Origin: Sphingomonadales bacterium BRH_c3
GTDB lineage: Bacteria; Pseudomonadota; Alphaproteobacteria; Sphingomonadales; Sphingomonadaceae
Direction of reading: 5' to 3'
DNA length: 35,787 bases
Assembly (NCBI GenBank): GCA_001515985.1
Contig: LOET01000076.1
Coordinates: forward strand, 1-35,787
This document shows, piece by piece, positions 9,501-19,050 of this stretch. The notes beneath the pieces were generated by a model. That model was given only the letters and a program-made list of their open reading frames with translations, was not told the origin of the DNA and did no database searches. A program made the position numbers and the translations under genes. Each line of letters opens with the position of its first letter. The first letter of the stretch is position 1.

Positions 9501-11163
9501 TTCGACCCCCGGCGTGGGCCTGATTTCGCCGCCACCGCACCATGACATCTATTCGATCGAGGATCTGGCTCAGCTGATCCATGACCTCAAGAACGTGAAT
9601 CCGCCGGCGCGAATCTCGGTCAAGCTGGTGTCCGAAGTGGGTGTGGGCACGGTGGCTGCGGGCGTGTCCAAGGCGCGCGCCGACCATGTCACGATTTCCG
9701 GCTATGAAGGCGGGACGGGCGCATCGCCGCTTACCAGCCTGACGCATGCAGGAAGCCCGTGGGAAATCGGCCTCGCCGAAACCCAGCAGACTCTGCTTCT
9801 CAACGATCTGCGCAGCCGCATCGCGGTGCAGGTCGACGGTGGCCTGCGCACCGGCCGCGACGTTGCCATCGGCGCGCTGCTTGGCGCGGACGAATTCGGC
9901 TTTGCCACGGCTCCGCTGATCGCCGCAGGTTGCATCATGATGCGCAAGTGCCATCTCAACACCTGCCCGGTCGGCGTTGCCACGCAGGATCCGGTCCTGC
10001 GCGCGCGCTTCACCGGCCAGCCCGAGCACGTCATCAACTATTTCTTCTTCGTCGCGGAAGAACTGCGCCAGATCATGGCCGAGATGGGCTTCCGCACCGT
10101 GGAAGAGATGATCGGGCGGGTCGACCGGGTCGACATGCGCCGGGCCCACCGCCACTGGAAGGCCGCCGGGGTCGATCTGTCGCGCTTGCTGACGCAGGTC
10201 GACATCGCCGAAGGCGCGCCGCTGCATCACACCGAAAGCCAGGATCACGGGCTTGCCGCAGCATTGGACAACGAGCTGATTGCTGCCTGCAAGGATGCGA
10301 TTGTGGAGGCCAAACCGGTGCAGCTGAGCCGTGAAATCCGCAATGTGAACCGCACCGTTGGCACCATGCTGTCAGGCGAAATCGCCAGGGCCTATGGCCA
10401 TGAAGGGCTACCTGCCGACACGATCCGCATCAACTTCACCGGCGTGGCCGGGCAGAGCTTCGGCGCATGGCTGGCGCATGGCGTGACGCTGGACCTCACC
10501 GGCGATGCCAACGACTATGTCGGCAAGGGCCTTTCAGGCGGGCGCATCATCGTCAAGCAACCCGAAAGCGTGTCGCGCGATCCGGGCGAAAACATCATCG
10601 TCGGCAATACCGTGCTCTACGGCGCGATCGCGGGCGAAGCCTATTTCGAAGGTGTTGCGGGCGAGCGTTTCGCGGTCCGCAATTCGGGCGCCATTGCGGT
10701 GGTCGAAGGCGCGGGCGACCATTGCTGCGAATACATGACCGGCGGTGTGGTGGTGGTTCTCGGCCAGACCGGGCGCAACTTTGCCGCCGGGATGAGCGGC
10801 GGCCTGGCCTATGTTTACGATCCCGATGGCACATTCGCTCAGCTGATCAATCCGGCCCAGGTCGATCTTGTGCCGATAACCGGCGTGCGCGACGAAAATG
10901 ACGGGGCCGGGCGGCCAACGCAGCGGCCGCGCTCGGTCAATGACTTCGGCATGGGTGACATGCTGCGCCATGACAGCGAGCGGCTGAAGATCCTGATCGA
11001 ACGCCACAAGCTCCACACCGGCAGCGCCAAGGCAGCACAACTGCTCGACAATTGGGACAGCGAAGTGGGCAAGTTCATCAAGGTCATGCCGCGCGACTAC
11101 AAGCGCGCGCTGGAACAACTCGAGGCCGAGCGCGAAGAAGCCGCTTCGGTCGCGGCGGAATAG
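6523..11163 (+). CDS. gltB: Glutamate synthase (NADPH) large subunit
   Basis: The 1546-residue alpha subunit of bacterial GOGAT turns 2-oxoglutarate and glutamine into two glutamates in ammonium assimilation. The N-terminal class-II glutaminase domain starts at Cys19 in [14 protein letters not shown], so an 18-residue propeptide must be cleaved to free the nucleophile. The FMN-binding synthase barrel carries [16 protein letters not shown] and [12 protein letters not shown]. The 3Fe-4S cluster cysteines are in [15 protein letters not shown], starting near residue 1137. The C-terminal glycine-rich beta-helix domain is seen in [18 protein letters not shown]. Length matches full-size bacterial GltB. 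No strong Shine-Dalgarno is visible before ATG 6523, but the N-terminus is typical. It is followed after 20 bp by gltD, so the two form one operon. Confidence 0.98.
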   Translation: MGYPAPQGLYDPRNEHDACGVGFVAHIKGKQSHDIVTQALQILKNIDHRGAVGADPLLGDGAGILLQIPDPLIRKWAKSEGKELPAPGDYGIAMCFMPQDESARAFVTEQFEKFTAKEGQRLIGWRDVPTSLDGLGKAVVDSMPVIQQAIIARGENCADQDAFERKLIVIRKQTLNPLAAQAEKHGLPGLTQAYIASFSSRTIVYKGLLLANQVGSFYDDLRDPDCVSALGLVHQRFSTNTFPSWRLAHPYRFMAHNGEINTVRGNVNWMNARRRTMESPLLGADLDKMWPLIPHGQSDTACLDNALELLLAGGYSLAHAMMMLMPEAWARNDLMDPARRAFYEYHAALMEPWDGPAAVAFTDGRQIGATLDRNGLRPARFCVTRDDIVCLASESGVLPFAEEDIVRKWRLQPGKMLLIDFNEGRIIEDGELKAELAAAQPYAKWLEKAQYTLGDIDHIEPELSQVAQHETTLLQRQQAFGYTQEDISRFLEPMAVSGDDPIGSMGTDTPIAVLSNRSRLLYDYFKQNFAQVTNPPIDPIREELVMSLLSMIGPRPNLLGMEAGTHKRLEISQPILTNEDLAKIRSVEVALDGAFRTETIDMTWRASKGAKGLRMALKEMCWAATEAVLQDKNILVLSDRAQGADRIPMPALLATAAVHHHLVRQGLRMQTGLVVETGEAREVHHYCVLAGYGAEAINPYVAFETLEDVRARKHPEMTAAEVQKNYIKAVGKGILKVMSKMGISTYQSYCGAQIFDAVGLSSEFIESYFTGTATMIEGVGLIEVAEETVRRHAQAYGDNPLYRNMLDAGGIYQYRLRGEDHAWTPQNVAFLQHAVRGNKPKDYEEFARSINEQSERLLTIRGLMEFRKAEQPIPLGEVEPASEIVKRFSTGAMSFGSISHEAHSTLAIAMNRIGGRSNTGEGGEEPERFIPMENGDSMRSRIKQVASGRFGVTTEYLVNSDDIQIKMAQGAKPGEGGQLPGHKVDKRIGAVRHSTPGVGLISPPPHHDIYSIEDLAQLIHDLKNVNPPARISVKLVSEVGVGTVAAGVSKARADHVTISGYEGGTGASPLTSLTHAGSPWEIGLAETQQTLLLNDLRSRIAVQVDGGLRTGRDVAIGALLGADEFGFATAPLIAAGCIMMRKCHLNTCPVGVATQDPVLRARFTGQPEHVINYFFFVAEELRQIMAEMGFRTVEEMIGRVDRVDMRRAHRHWKAAGVDLSRLLTQVDIAEGAPLHHTESQDHGLAAALDNELIAACKDAIVEAKPVQLSREIRNVNRTVGTMLSGEIARAYGHEGLPADTIRINFTGVAGQSFGAWLAHGVTLDLTGDANDYVGKGLSGGRIIVKQPESVSRDPGENIIVGNTVLYGAIAGEAYFEGVAGERFAVRNSGAIAVVEGAGDHCCEYMTGGVVVVLGQTGRNFAAGMSGGLAYVYDPDGTFAQLINPAQVDLVPITGVRDENDGAGRPTQRPRSVNDFGMGDMLRHDSERLKILIERHKLHTGSAKAAQLLDNWDSEVGKFIKVMPRDYKRALEQLEAEREEAASVAAE

Positions 11164-11183
11164 AAGAGACGGGACGCCAGAAC

Positions 11184-12620
11184 ATGGGCAAGGAAACAGG
11201 CTTTCTCGAACTCGACCGGCGTGAGCGGGACTATCTCGATCCGAAAGAGCGGCTGGGCAACTACCGCGAATTCGTGGTTCAGCCGGACGATGCGACGCTG
11301 CGGGCGCAGGCAAGCCGCTGCATGAATTGCGGCATCCCCTATTGTCACAACGGCTGCCCGGTGAACAACATCATCCCGGACTGGAACCATCTGGTCTATG
11401 AAGGCGACTGGAAGAACGCGCTGGACGTGCTCCATTCGACCAACAATTTTCCCGAGTTCACCGGCCGTATCTGCCCTGCGCCTTGCGAGGCGAGCTGCAC
11501 GCTCAATATCACCGACCAGCCGGTAACGATCAAGTCGATCGAATGCGCGATCGTCGATCGCGGTTGGGAAGAGGGCTGGATTACGCCGCAAGTGCCCAAG
11601 CACAAGACCGGCAAATCGGTGGCTGTGGTCGGTTCAGGCCCTGCCGGCCTCGCCTGCGCCCAACAATTGGCCCGCGCCGGCCACACCGTTACCCTGTTCG
11701 AGAAGAATGACCGGATCGGCGGACTGCTGCGCTATGGCATTCCGGACTTCAAGATGGAAAAGCATCTGATCAACCGCCGTGCGGTGCAGATGGAGGCCGA
11801 AGGGGTCGAGTTCAAAACCAGCAAGGAAGTGGGCGTCGATATCTCGTTCAAGAGCTTGCAGGAGAACTTCGATGCGGTGGTTCTGTCAGGCGGCGCAGAA
11901 GATGCACGCACATTGACAATCCCTGGCGCGGAAATGCCCGGCGTGCGGCTGGCAATGGAATTCCTGACCCAGCAGAACAAGCGCAACGCGGGCGATGACG
12001 AAGTGCGCGCGGCACCGCGCGGTTCGCTGCTCGCCACCGGCAAACGCGTGGTGGTGATCGGCGGCGGCGATACGGGCAGCGACTGCGTGGGCACGTCGAA
12101 CCGGCAAGGCGCCAAGAGCGTGGTCCAGCTCGAGATCATGCCGAAGCCGCCGGAGCATGAGGACAAGGCGCTGACCTGGCCCGATTGGCCCATGAAGCTA
12201 CGGACCTCCTCGAGCCATGAGGAAGGGGTCGAGCGCGACTGGGCCGTGCTGGCCAAGCGGGTGATAGGCGACGGTGAAACCGTGACCGGGCTGGAATGCA
12301 TACGCGTCGAATGGAAAGACGGCCAAATGCAGGAGATCGAAGGCAGTGCTTTCGTGATCCAGGCTGACCTGATCCTGCTGGCTATGGGTTTTGTCGGGCC
12401 GAAGAAGGCAGGATTGCTCGACCAGGCTGGCGTCAAGCTCGATGCACGCGGCAATGTCGCCGCCGATACCGATAATTACGCGACCAGCATCGAGAATGTG
12501 TTTGCCTGCGGTGATATGCGGCGGGGGCAAAGCCTGGTGGTATGGGCGATCCGCGAAGGGCGGCAGGCGGCGCGTGCGGTTGACGAAGCATTGATGGGCG
12601 CAACCGAACTGCCGCGCTGA
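11184..12620 (+). CDS. gltD: Glutamate synthase (NADPH) small subunit
   Basis: This 478-residue beta subunit passes electrons from NADPH through FAD and 4Fe-4S clusters to GltB. The N-terminal cluster-binding motif is [17 protein letters not shown], with further cysteines in [12 protein letters not shown]. The FAD-binding Rossmann motif is [22 protein letters not shown] and the NADPH one is [22 protein letters not shown]. The C-terminal [18 protein letters not shown] is the usual second FAD contact. I moved the start from the ORF-track 11052 to ATG 11184 ([17 protein letters not shown]), the normal family start, because the earlier one lies deep inside gltB. The spacing to gltB is 20 bp, so it is almost certainly co-transcribed. 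Confidence 0.98.
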   Translation: MGKETGFLELDRRERDYLDPKERLGNYREFVVQPDDATLRAQASRCMNCGIPYCHNGCPVNNIIPDWNHLVYEGDWKNALDVLHSTNNFPEFTGRICPAPCEASCTLNITDQPVTIKSIECAIVDRGWEEGWITPQVPKHKTGKSVAVVGSGPAGLACAQQLARAGHTVTLFEKNDRIGGLLRYGIPDFKMEKHLINRRAVQMEAEGVEFKTSKEVGVDISFKSLQENFDAVVLSGGAEDARTLTIPGAEMPGVRLAMEFLTQQNKRNAGDDEVRAAPRGSLLATGKRVVVIGGGDTGSDCVGTSNRQGAKSVVQLEIMPKPPEHEDKALTWPDWPMKLRTSSSHEEGVERDWAVLAKRVIGDGETVTGLECIRVEWKDGQMQEIEGSAFVIQADLILLAMGFVGPKKAGLLDQAGVKLDARGNVAADTDNYATSIENVFACGDMRRGQSLVVWAIREGRQAARAVDEALMGATELPR

Positions 12621-12784
12621 TTTACTGGGCATATGCACCGTCACACGCGCAGTATCATTAAAATGTCGCTGCTATACAATTTATGCGCGATCTACTGTCA
12701 CTTTGTCACACGGAATCAAAGGAAACGCTGGATTTTAGTGGCATAAGTATTGACCGTGCGTAGGAAAGGTGCTCCATCTAAGCA

Positions 12785-12794
12785 GCTGATCAGC
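12785..12794. promoter_or_regulatory. 10-bp palindrome before the porin gene
   Basis: GCTGATCAGC is a perfect 10-bp palindrome about 50 bp before the porin start. The 224-bp spacer is AT-richer than its surroundings and also holds repeated GTCACA/GTCACT words near 12640 and 12700. This suggests a regulated promoter, but no regulator can be named. Confidence 0.3.
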
Positions 12795-12844
12795 AGGTAT
12801 TAGTTAGAAGTAATTCGCTATGACTGGCTGACTTGGGGAGGTGG

Positions 12845-14215
12845 ATGCAGGTCGCACATTCCATAACATCACGGCTCATAAAATTACGGCGCAGTTGGCC
12901 GCATTTCATATGTGCCGGCGCAGCCTGCAGCGCGCTGGCAGGCGGTGCACCGATTGCAGTGGCGGCGACTCCGGGCGATTCCGATACTTCCGATCCTTCA
13001 TCTCTGACGATCCAAACCGACGCGGCAGCGCAAGGCGATGCTGCTGAAACTGCAGCGGCGGACGCTTTGCCCGCCAAAGTGCCTGCAACCGCCGCCCCGT
13101 CATCATCCAATGCTGCGCCCGGCAAACCGGTGGAAACGCGGCTGGTGATCTCGCAGTTTGCCGACATGCCGGTCTCTGGCGATGCCGCCGAAACGCTACG
13201 CTATAGCGGCCGCGCGGATGCCTATATCGACATCAAAGGAAGTGCCTTCGGGATTGATGACAGCGTCACGCTGACGGTTCGCCCGGAGTATACCTGGGGC
13301 AAGGACTCCAACGGCGTGATCGGGTTGATCCCCAGTAACACCGCACTGTTTCGCGGCGAAGACACGGGCGATTTCGATGTTTCAGTGAGCGTCTCGAAAC
13401 ACTGGGCTTCGGGCACGCAACTGACCGTCGGGAAGGTCAATGTGCTTGATCTGGGCGGAAAGCTGCCGGTGGTAGGAAGCGACGGGCATTACGGTTTCCA
13501 GAACCTGAGCATCGCCCTGCCGCCATCAGCGATTATTCCCAACACGATCACCGGCGCGTTGCTGGAGGTGCCGACCGAGAAGGTGCTCTACCGGCTATGG
13601 GTGTTCGATCCGGATTCGCAATATCAGCGCAGCGGGTTCGAAACCGCCTTCAGAAGCGGAGTGGGATTCCTCGGCTCGGTGACATTCCCGGTCAAGATCG
13701 GGGGCAAGCCGGGCTTCTATGCGCTCAAGCTTTCCGGCTCGACCCGCAATGACATAAACGCCGATTCGCTGCCAGCTGTCCTGATCCCTCCACCGGGATC
13801 GGATTTCGGCCAGCGACGCGGCGAGTTTGCGGCGGTACTGGCAGGCTACCAGTATCTGTCTGTCTATCCCGAAGCACCGGGCAAGGGCTGGGGCATCTTC
13901 GGGCAGGTCTATATCTCTAACGGCGACCCGACCTTTCTTGACAAGAGCGGCTTCATCGGAATCTCGGGCAATCCGCGCTTCCGCCCGCAAGACCGCTTTG
14001 GCGTGTCCTGGTTTCGCTATTCGCTGACCAACCGGCTGATCCGGGCGCTCGACCAGCGCCTGGCGCTGCAGGATGAAGAGGGTGTCGAATATTTCTACAC
14101 GCTCGGCCTGTCGGATGGCTTGCAGGTTACCGCCAATGTGCAGGTCATTGACAGTGCCGTAAGCGCGCGCGACCCCGGCGTCCTTGCTGGCCTGCGTGTC
14201 ACTGCAAGTTTCTGA
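12845..14215 (+). CDS. Outer membrane porin, OprB-like carbohydrate porin family (tentative)
   Basis: The 456-residue protein has a signal peptide ending near GGAPIAVA|ATPG (about residue 37). A low-complexity Ala/Ser/Pro linker follows, then a beta-rich domain that ends in RVTASF; a final Phe is the usual outer-membrane barrel signal. Segments such as GKGWGIFGQVYISNGDPTFLD and DRFGVSWFRYSLTNRL resemble OprB-type carbohydrate-selective porins, which let sugars diffuse through the outer membrane. The match is from memory and moderate. The ORF track starts at a TTG (12833); I prefer ATG 12845, although the GGGGAGG upstream is unusually close (about 3 nt). A small P-loop ATPase gene begins 6 bp after its stop, so the two share a transcript. 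Confidence 0.72.
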   Translation: MQVAHSITSRLIKLRRSWPHFICAGAACSALAGGAPIAVAATPGDSDTSDPSSLTIQTDAAAQGDAAETAAADALPAKVPATAAPSSSNAAPGKPVETRLVISQFADMPVSGDAAETLRYSGRADAYIDIKGSAFGIDDSVTLTVRPEYTWGKDSNGVIGLIPSNTALFRGEDTGDFDVSVSVSKHWASGTQLTVGKVNVLDLGGKLPVVGSDGHYGFQNLSIALPPSAIIPNTITGALLEVPTEKVLYRLWVFDPDSQYQRSGFETAFRSGVGFLGSVTFPVKIGGKPGFYALKLSGSTRNDINADSLPAVLIPPPGSDFGQRRGEFAAVLAGYQYLSVYPEAPGKGWGIFGQVYISNGDPTFLDKSGFIGISGNPRFRPQDRFGVSWFRYSLTNRLIRALDQRLALQDEEGVEYFYTLGLSDGLQVTANVQVIDSAVSARDPGVLAGLRVTASF

Positions 14216-14221
14216 TATACC

Positions 14222-14743
14222 ATGAAAAGTGGCTTTTTCACTATCTCCGGCTGTTCCGGGGGCGGCAAGTCGAGCCTGCTGTCCGCACTCGCGGCGAGAG
14301 GTTTCGACATTGTCGCCGAGCCCGGCCTGCGCCTGATCCGGTCGGGTGGCCCCAAGCCATGGGAGGATATGCTCGGCTTCCTCCAACGCACCGCAGCGCT
14401 GGCGCGACAGGATTTGGAACAGGCAGCCAGCCTGCGCGGGGCGGTGTTCTTCGACCGCGGGCTGATCGATGCCCTTTCTGGCCTGGTCAAATTGGGCGAC
14501 CTGCCCGCAGAGCGAGAACTGCCCAAAGCGATCCGCCGCTATCGCGCGGTCTTCTTTGCCCCTCCGTGGCGCGAGATATTCGAACAAAACGAATTTCGCC
14601 GCCACGATTTCAAGAGCGCGGAGCTTGAAAGCAAACATTTGTTGGCGACCTTGCGAGCGCATGGTTGCGAACCGATCCTGTTGCCCAAATTCCGGCTAGA
14701 CCTGCGCTGCGAATATCTGCTTGCCCGCATACAAAACTTGTGA
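14222..14743 (+). CDS. Small P-loop ATPase, AAA_28-like, function unknown
   Basis: The 173-residue protein begins with a Walker A loop, ISGCSGGGKSSLL (residues 8-20). A Walker B-like strand GAVFFDRGLIDALSGL follows in the middle. The arrangement, with an early P-loop followed by GFDIVAEPGLRLIR, matches the AAA_28 family of stand-alone predicted ATPases/kinases, which have no agreed function. The C-terminal part (RRYRAVFFAPPWREIFEQNEFRR cut short here as APPWREIFEQNEFR) is also typical of that family. It lacks a signal peptide and membrane helices, so it is cytoplasmic. It starts 6 bp after the porin stop. A nucleotide- or sugar-kinase-like role linked to the imported substrate is only a guess. 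Confidence 0.85.
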   Translation: MKSGFFTISGCSGGGKSSLLSALAARGFDIVAEPGLRLIRSGGPKPWEDMLGFLQRTAALARQDLEQAASLRGAVFFDRGLIDALSGLVKLGDLPAERELPKAIRRYRAVFFAPPWREIFEQNEFRRHDFKSAELESKHLLATLRAHGCEPILLPKFRLDLRCEYLLARIQNL

Positions 14744-14806
14744 CGGCGCGATACGATAGAGCGCAGGCCCAGGGCCAGGCGCGCTTCTTCCTCTGTCATG
14801 GCCGAA

Positions 14807-16315
14807 TCATCTGGCGGAGCTCCTGCGCGGGGTGAACTGCCCGAAACGTTCCATCCGGGTGACTTTGCCTGATGCATCGCGATGAAAAGTCACGATATCG
14901 CGTTCTTCGCCGCTGCTAGTAACGACACGGAACCGGTCATCTCCCAGCGGCTTGAAGCGATCCATCGTGTCGAATGGACCACGCGAACCGGCCTCGATGC
15001 CCACCAGCCCGCCTGCCCACGGCAGCATGGCGAAATCCGCACCCCACGGCTGGCCGTTATAGATGCCTACATAGTCGCGCAGATCAACCGCCCCGCTTTC
15101 CGGCGGTTCAAACGCCGACGTGGCCAACCTCACCGCTACCAAGGCGCCAACTGCACGCGCAAGGACGGTCGAATCGTCCATCGCATTGATTGCCACGGCA
15201 ACTGCCATTTGCGCTGACGGATCAATCAGCAGCGAGCTGCGATAGCCGGGGCACGAACCGCCATGGCCAACCATTTCGCGCCCATCCATCTGATAGTTGG
15301 CAAAGCCGAGCCCCCAGCTGGTCCGGCGATCCGGAGTGATGTAATGCACCCGGTGCATCTCGCGCAGAGTGGAGGCACGCAGCAACTCGGGCTGGCCGCT
15401 TTGGAGCAGGCGGAACTGCCATCGTGCGAACTTGGCGAGATCCTCTACGCTCGAGCTATACCCCGCTGCCGGATTGATTCCCTTGGCGTCAAACAGCTTC
15501 ACGCGCGGGCGAGTGCCATCGGGTTCGAGCGAGCCCCAGCCAACCGCCAGCTGCTTGCCATAAAGCCTGGTCGGGATGAACGGTCGGGTGTTGTTCATAT
15601 CCAGCGGCGCGAGGATATTGGTGCTGACATATTCGCCATATGGCGTGCCTGTGACCTTTTCCACCGTTTCGCCCACCAGCGTAAGCCCAAGGTTCGAATA
15701 CTGGAACGTCGTGGACGCAGGATAGAGCAGATGCTGTCCTGCCACTCCGGCATGAATTTCATCCTGGCTAGGGAACGGGAAATCCGGCCCGGTCCAATAG
15801 GGTTTGACCGCCTCGCGCGGCAGGCCTGCAGAATGGGTGAGCAGCCCGCGCATGGTCACTGGCATACTATCACGCTGATCGGGTGCGAATTGCGCCCAGG
15901 GCAGATAGGTGCGAACCGGCTCATCCAGCCGGACTGTTCCTTTCTCCCATTGCTGCATGAAGGCAACCGCAGTGAACAGCTTCGAAATCGAACAGATCGA
16001 ATAGATCGTGTCGGCAGTGGCAGGCTGCCTCATCGCGCGATCGGTATAGCCGTAGCCTTTCGACCAAACCGTCTGTTGGCCATTGACCAGCGCTACCGAC
16101 AGCGCCGGGATGCGCGAATACTGGCGGGCCTGATCGAGCCAGTAATCCACCGCCACCACTGCTTCGCGCAGCGCGGTGGCGCGCTGTTCCTGATCGCCTG
16201 GCTTGCCTTCAAGTTCCGATTGCACCGCCTGGCGGTCGCTCGAAGCACCAAGCGGGGCGGGAATAATCGCACTTGTGGCTGCCAGCATGATGGCGACCGC
16301 GGCGAGAAGTTTCAT
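14807..16315 (-). CDS. Secreted serine hydrolase, beta-lactamase/class C PBP-like family
   Basis: From ATG 16315 the protein has 502 residues and a signal peptide (MKLLAAVAIMLAATSAIIPAPLGA). The serine beta-lactamase fold motifs are all present: S-x-x-K at Ser109-Lys112 (CSISKLF), Y-x-N in FQYSNLGLTL and HGG in MVGHGGSCPGY. After the catalytic domain comes a C-terminal beta domain (about residues 400-502) typical of longer esterase/peptidase members of the family. The start at 16315 puts AGGAGG 6 nt upstream; the ATG at 16321 would touch that site, and the longer ORF-track start at 16522 runs into the ung gene. Family members hydrolyse esters, D-amino-acid peptides or beta-lactams, and sequence alone does not tell which. 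Confidence 0.9.
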   Translation of the reverse strand: MKLLAAVAIMLAATSAIIPAPLGASSDRQAVQSELEGKPGDQEQRATALREAVVAVDYWLDQARQYSRIPALSVALVNGQQTVWSKGYGYTDRAMRQPATADTIYSICSISKLFTAVAFMQQWEKGTVRLDEPVRTYLPWAQFAPDQRDSMPVTMRGLLTHSAGLPREAVKPYWTGPDFPFPSQDEIHAGVAGQHLLYPASTTFQYSNLGLTLVGETVEKVTGTPYGEYVSTNILAPLDMNNTRPFIPTRLYGKQLAVGWGSLEPDGTRPRVKLFDAKGINPAAGYSSSVEDLAKFARWQFRLLQSGQPELLRASTLREMHRVHYITPDRRTSWGLGFANYQMDGREMVGHGGSCPGYRSSLLIDPSAQMAVAVAINAMDDSTVLARAVGALVAVRLATSAFEPPESGAVDLRDYVGIYNGQPWGADFAMLPWAGGLVGIEAGSRGPFDTMDRFKPLGDDRFRVVTSSGEERDIVTFHRDASGKVTRMERFGQFTPRRSSAR

Positions 16316-16406
16316 CGACATCCTCCTGTTTTCATATGCGAATGTGGCAGCAGATCGCGCGCGCGCCAAGTGTCTCGTGGCCAGACGGAAGAAACCAGCC
16401 GCATTC

Positions 16407-17084
16407 CTACCACTCGATGATGCCGCGCCCGTGCCGCTCCAGGAAGGCATTGGCCTGGCTGAAAGGGCGCGAACCGAAAAAGCCGCGATGCGCGGAAAGC
16501 GGGCTTGGATGCGGGCTGGCAATCAGCAGGTGATTATCGCCCTCACCCAATCCCTTGACCCGGCTCGCCTTCTTCTGCGCGTGGCTTCCCCACAGGATAA
16601 ACACTGTAGGCAGGCCCTGTTCGACCACTGCCGCAATGCAGGCATCGGTGATCGCATCCCAGCCGCGCCCGGCATGGCTGCCCGCTTGCCCGGCTTCGAC
16701 CGTGAGCGTGTTGTTCAGGAGCAGCACGCCCTGCTTTGCCCAGCGTTCGAGATTGCCGCCCGGCTGTGGGCGTATGCCCAGATCGCTCTCGATTTCCTTG
16801 TAGATGTTGACCAGCGAAGGCGGCAGCCGCACCCCGTCACGCACCGAAAAGGCGAGCCCGTGCGCCTGGCCTGGCCCGTGATAGGGATCCTGCCCCAATA
16901 TCACCACGCGCACCTGTTCAAGCGGGGTCATTGCGAGCGCGGCAAGCCGCTCGCCGCGCGGAGGGTAAACGATCTTGCCGCAATCTTCCTCAGACCGAAG
17001 CCACCCGCCCAGCCGCCGCGCCTCTGGCGTTGCCAGTGCCGGCTCCAGCGCGGTCCGCCAGCTCGCAGAGATCGCCTCGTTCAT
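16407..17084 (-). CDS. ung: Uracil-DNA glycosylase
   Basis: This 225-residue family 1 uracil-DNA glycosylase removes uracil from DNA in base excision repair. The water-activating loop is VVILGQDPYHGPGQAHG, with the catalytic Asp at residue 66. The uracil-binding Asn sits in GVLLLNNTLTVEAGQAGSH, and the DNA-intercalation loop is ASPHPSPLSAHRGFFGSRPF with the catalytic His. The length is normal. I start at ATG 17084 (MNEAISASW) rather than 17135, because the longer version adds residues unlike the family. It lies upstream of the serine hydrolase on the same strand with a 91-bp gap, and divergent from the RNase D gene. Confidence 0.97.
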   Translation of the reverse strand: MNEAISASWRTALEPALATPEARRLGGWLRSEEDCGKIVYPPRGERLAALAMTPLEQVRVVILGQDPYHGPGQAHGLAFSVRDGVRLPPSLVNIYKEIESDLGIRPQPGGNLERWAKQGVLLLNNTLTVEAGQAGSHAGRGWDAITDACIAAVVEQGLPTVFILWGSHAQKKASRVKGLGEGDNHLLIASPHPSPLSAHRGFFGSRPFSQANAFLERHGRGIIEW

Positions 17085-17163
17085 ACGCCAGCGATACCTT
17101 GCCGTCATGGCGGTGGCCAGACACCCTTCCCTCAAATCCCCAATGCGCCTAAAGCCGCTGGAT

Positions 17164-17781
17164 ATGGCTGTATATTTTCATGAAGAAGACCTGCCTGCAG
17201 GTGTGCTGGGCGAAGGTCCGATCGCGGTCGATACTGAAACCATGGGGCTGATAACGCCCCGTGACCGGCTGTGTGTGGTGCAATTGAGCGATGGCAGCGG
17301 CGACGAGCATCTGGTGCGCTTCGGGCCTGGCAGCGCCTATGACGCGCCGAATCTCAAGGCGGTGCTGGGCGATCCGAACCGGCTGAAGCTGTTCCATTTT
17401 GGCCGCTTCGATCTTGCCGCGATCGAACATTACCTGGGCGTGATGGCCGCGCCGGTATTCTGCACCAAGATCGCCAGCAAGCTGGTGCGCACCTATACCG
17501 ACCGCCACGGGCTTAAGATGCTGGTCGAGGAACTGCTCGGCGAAAACCTCTCGAAAGTGCAACAGTCGAGCGACTGGGGCGGCCCTGATCTGAGCGACGC
17601 GCAGCGCGATTATGCCGCCTCTGACGTGCGCTTCCTGCACCGCCTGCGTGACGAGCTGGTCAAGCGACTCGAGCGTGAGGGGCGGATGGAAATTGCCCAG
17701 GCCTGTTTCGACTTCCTGCCCACCCGTGCGCGGCTCGATCTGGCCGGCTGGCCAGACAGCGATATATTCAGCCACGAGTGA
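17164..17781 (+). CDS. Ribonuclease D-like 3'-5' exonuclease, single domain
   Basis: The 205-residue protein has the DEDDy exonuclease fold: VDTETMGL (Asp23, Glu25), HFGRFDLAAIEHYL and YAASDVRFLHRL, with the Tyr before the last Asp. Classical RNase D is about 370 residues and has HRDC domains after the exonuclease domain. This one has only the catalytic domain, as is common in alphaproteobacterial homologues. I chose ATG 17164 (MAVYFHEEDLPAGVL), the usual N-terminus of these short forms; the ORF-track start at 16975 overlaps ung on the other strand. It probably trims structured RNA 3' ends. It begins a same-strand run with lptC and lptA, a gene order familiar in Sphingomonadales. Confidence 0.92.
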   Translation: MAVYFHEEDLPAGVLGEGPIAVDTETMGLITPRDRLCVVQLSDGSGDEHLVRFGPGSAYDAPNLKAVLGDPNRLKLFHFGRFDLAAIEHYLGVMAAPVFCTKIASKLVRTYTDRHGLKMLVEELLGENLSKVQQSSDWGGPDLSDAQRDYAASDVRFLHRLRDELVKRLEREGRMEIAQACFDFLPTRARLDLAGWPDSDIFSHE

Positions 17782-17806
17782 TGCGCGGAGGCGTATAGTC
17801 CCAGAC

Positions 17807-18472
17807 ATGTCGATCCACCCGCGAATCGAAACCAGCGAAGCGAAGGAGCTGCGCAGCCAGCGCCAGCACTTTGCCGCGCCGGGCGGCTCGCATGATCGGC
17901 TGGTGCGCTTTCTGGCTCGTTTCCTGCCGATGGCAGTGGGCGTGATCGCGGCGCTGATGGTTATCACCCCGCTTGGCCCGGGAAGCGAAGTGAGTTTCCT
18001 GCTTGATCGAAACAAGGTGGCCATGATCGACGAGCGGCTTTCCGTCAGTAATGCGATGTACCGCGGCGAAGACGATTCCGGGCGCCCCTTTTCGCTGACT
18101 GCGGGGGATGCCGTGCAACGCTCAAACTCCGAAGGTATCGTGCGCATGCGCGACCTTGAGGCACAGATCCTGCTGCGCGACGGACCAGCGCGGATCAGCG
18201 CTGAAGCCGGCGCCTATGACATTGACCGCGAAGTCATGACAATCGATGGCGCTTTGCGCCTGTCGGCCGCAGACGGCTATTCGATGGTCACGCGGGGTGT
18301 ATCGGTTGACCTGGCCTCGCGCCAGATAACCGGCGAGGGGGGCGTCGAAGGCGAAGTCCCCGCCGGCACATTTTCAGCTGATCGAATGACCGTCGATATC
18401 GACAAGCGCGTATTTTCCCTGAAGGGCAATGCCCGGCTAAGAATGCGGCCGGGCGAATTGAGGAAGCCGTGA
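17807..18472 (+). CDS. lptC: LPS export system protein LptC
   Basis: The 221-residue protein has one N-terminal membrane helix (around FLPMAVGVIAALMVITPLG), followed by a periplasmic beta-jellyroll region of the OstA/LptC type (for example RISAEAGAYDIDREVMTIDGAL). LptC is the inner-membrane bitopic subunit that receives LPS from LptBFG and hands it to LptA. The start ATG 17807 (MSIHPRIETSEAKELRSQRQ) leaves 25 bp after rnd; a GGAGG lies about 15 nt upstream, rather far. Its TGA overlaps the ATG of lptA by one base (TGATG), so the two are translationally coupled. Confidence 0.92.
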   Translation: MSIHPRIETSEAKELRSQRQHFAAPGGSHDRLVRFLARFLPMAVGVIAALMVITPLGPGSEVSFLLDRNKVAMIDERLSVSNAMYRGEDDSGRPFSLTAGDAVQRSNSEGIVRMRDLEAQILLRDGPARISAEAGAYDIDREVMTIDGALRLSAADGYSMVTRGVSVDLASRQITGEGGVEGEVPAGTFSADRMTVDIDKRVFSLKGNARLRMRPGELRKP

Positions 18473-19044
18473 TGAACCGTTCACTTATCCCCACCGCTGC
18501 ACGTTCAGCCATCGCCGGCTTTGCCCTTACGCTGGTGGCGTTTGGCGGGATGCAGCTCAACGCACAGGCTTTCTCGCGCCATGATTCAAATGCGCCGGTG
18601 CAATTCGATGCCGACGACATCAGTGTCGAGGACCGCCAGAACCGCGTCGTGCTTATCGGCGGTGTTAACGTGACCCAGGCCGGGCTGCGCGTGCGTTCGC
18701 AGCGCATGCTGGTTGATTACAGCGACCAGGGCGATCTTTCGATTTCGCGCATCACCGCTACCGGCGGGGTCAATGTGACGCGCGGCAATGAAACCGCACG
18801 CGGCGACGTGGCCGTCTATGACCTTGAGCGGCGGCTGATCACCATGGCTGGCAATGTCGAATTGCGCCGCAATGGCGATACGCTTTCAGGTGGCCGGCTG
18901 ACGATCGACCTCACCTCCGGCCGCGCCAGCGTTGACGGCAAAGGTGCCTCGTCGGGCGAGAATTCGAGCGGGCGCGTAACCGGCACTTTCACTGTCTCGC
19001 AGAAAGCTGGCGGCGGCGCTGCGGACAGTGATCAGGAGCAATAG
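18472..19044 (+). CDS. lptA: LPS transport periplasmic protein LptA
   Basis: The 190-residue protein has a signal peptide (start MNRSLIPTAARSAIAGFALTL, cleavage near LNAQA) and an OstA-like repeat fold: PVQFDADDISVEDRQNRVVL, RSQRMLVDYSD and MAGNVELRRNGDTLSGGRL. LptA polymerises into the periplasmic bridge that carries LPS to LptD. The C-terminal tail is Gly/Ser-rich and likely disordered. ATG 18472 overlaps the lptC stop. In E. coli and many other proteobacteria lptB follows lptA, but here the next gene (holA) is convergent, so LptB must be encoded elsewhere. Confidence 0.93.
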   Translation: MNRSLIPTAARSAIAGFALTLVAFGGMQLNAQAFSRHDSNAPVQFDADDISVEDRQNRVVLIGGVNVTQAGLRVRSQRMLVDYSDQGDLSISRITATGGVNVTRGNETARGDVAVYDLERRLITMAGNVELRRNGDTLSGGRLTIDLTSGRASVDGKGASSGENSSGRVTGTFTVSQKAGGGAADSDQEQ

Positions 19045-19050
19045 AGCGGC

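Noticed and set aside
9082-10248. 388-aa ORF opposite gltB
   Set aside because: Antisense shadow inside the well-supported GltB synthase domain.
12750-12778. TTGACC box as a -35 element before the porin gene
   Set aside because: No acceptable -10 hexamer at the right spacing.
14539-14877. 112-aa minus-strand ORF between the ATPase and serine hydrolase genes
   Set aside because: Overlaps both well-supported genes and lacks family features or a ribosome site.
15263-17183. ORFs of 385 and 326 aa on the plus strand opposite the serine hydrolase and ung
   Set aside because: The minus strand carries signal peptide and catalytic motifs for both genes; these are shadows.
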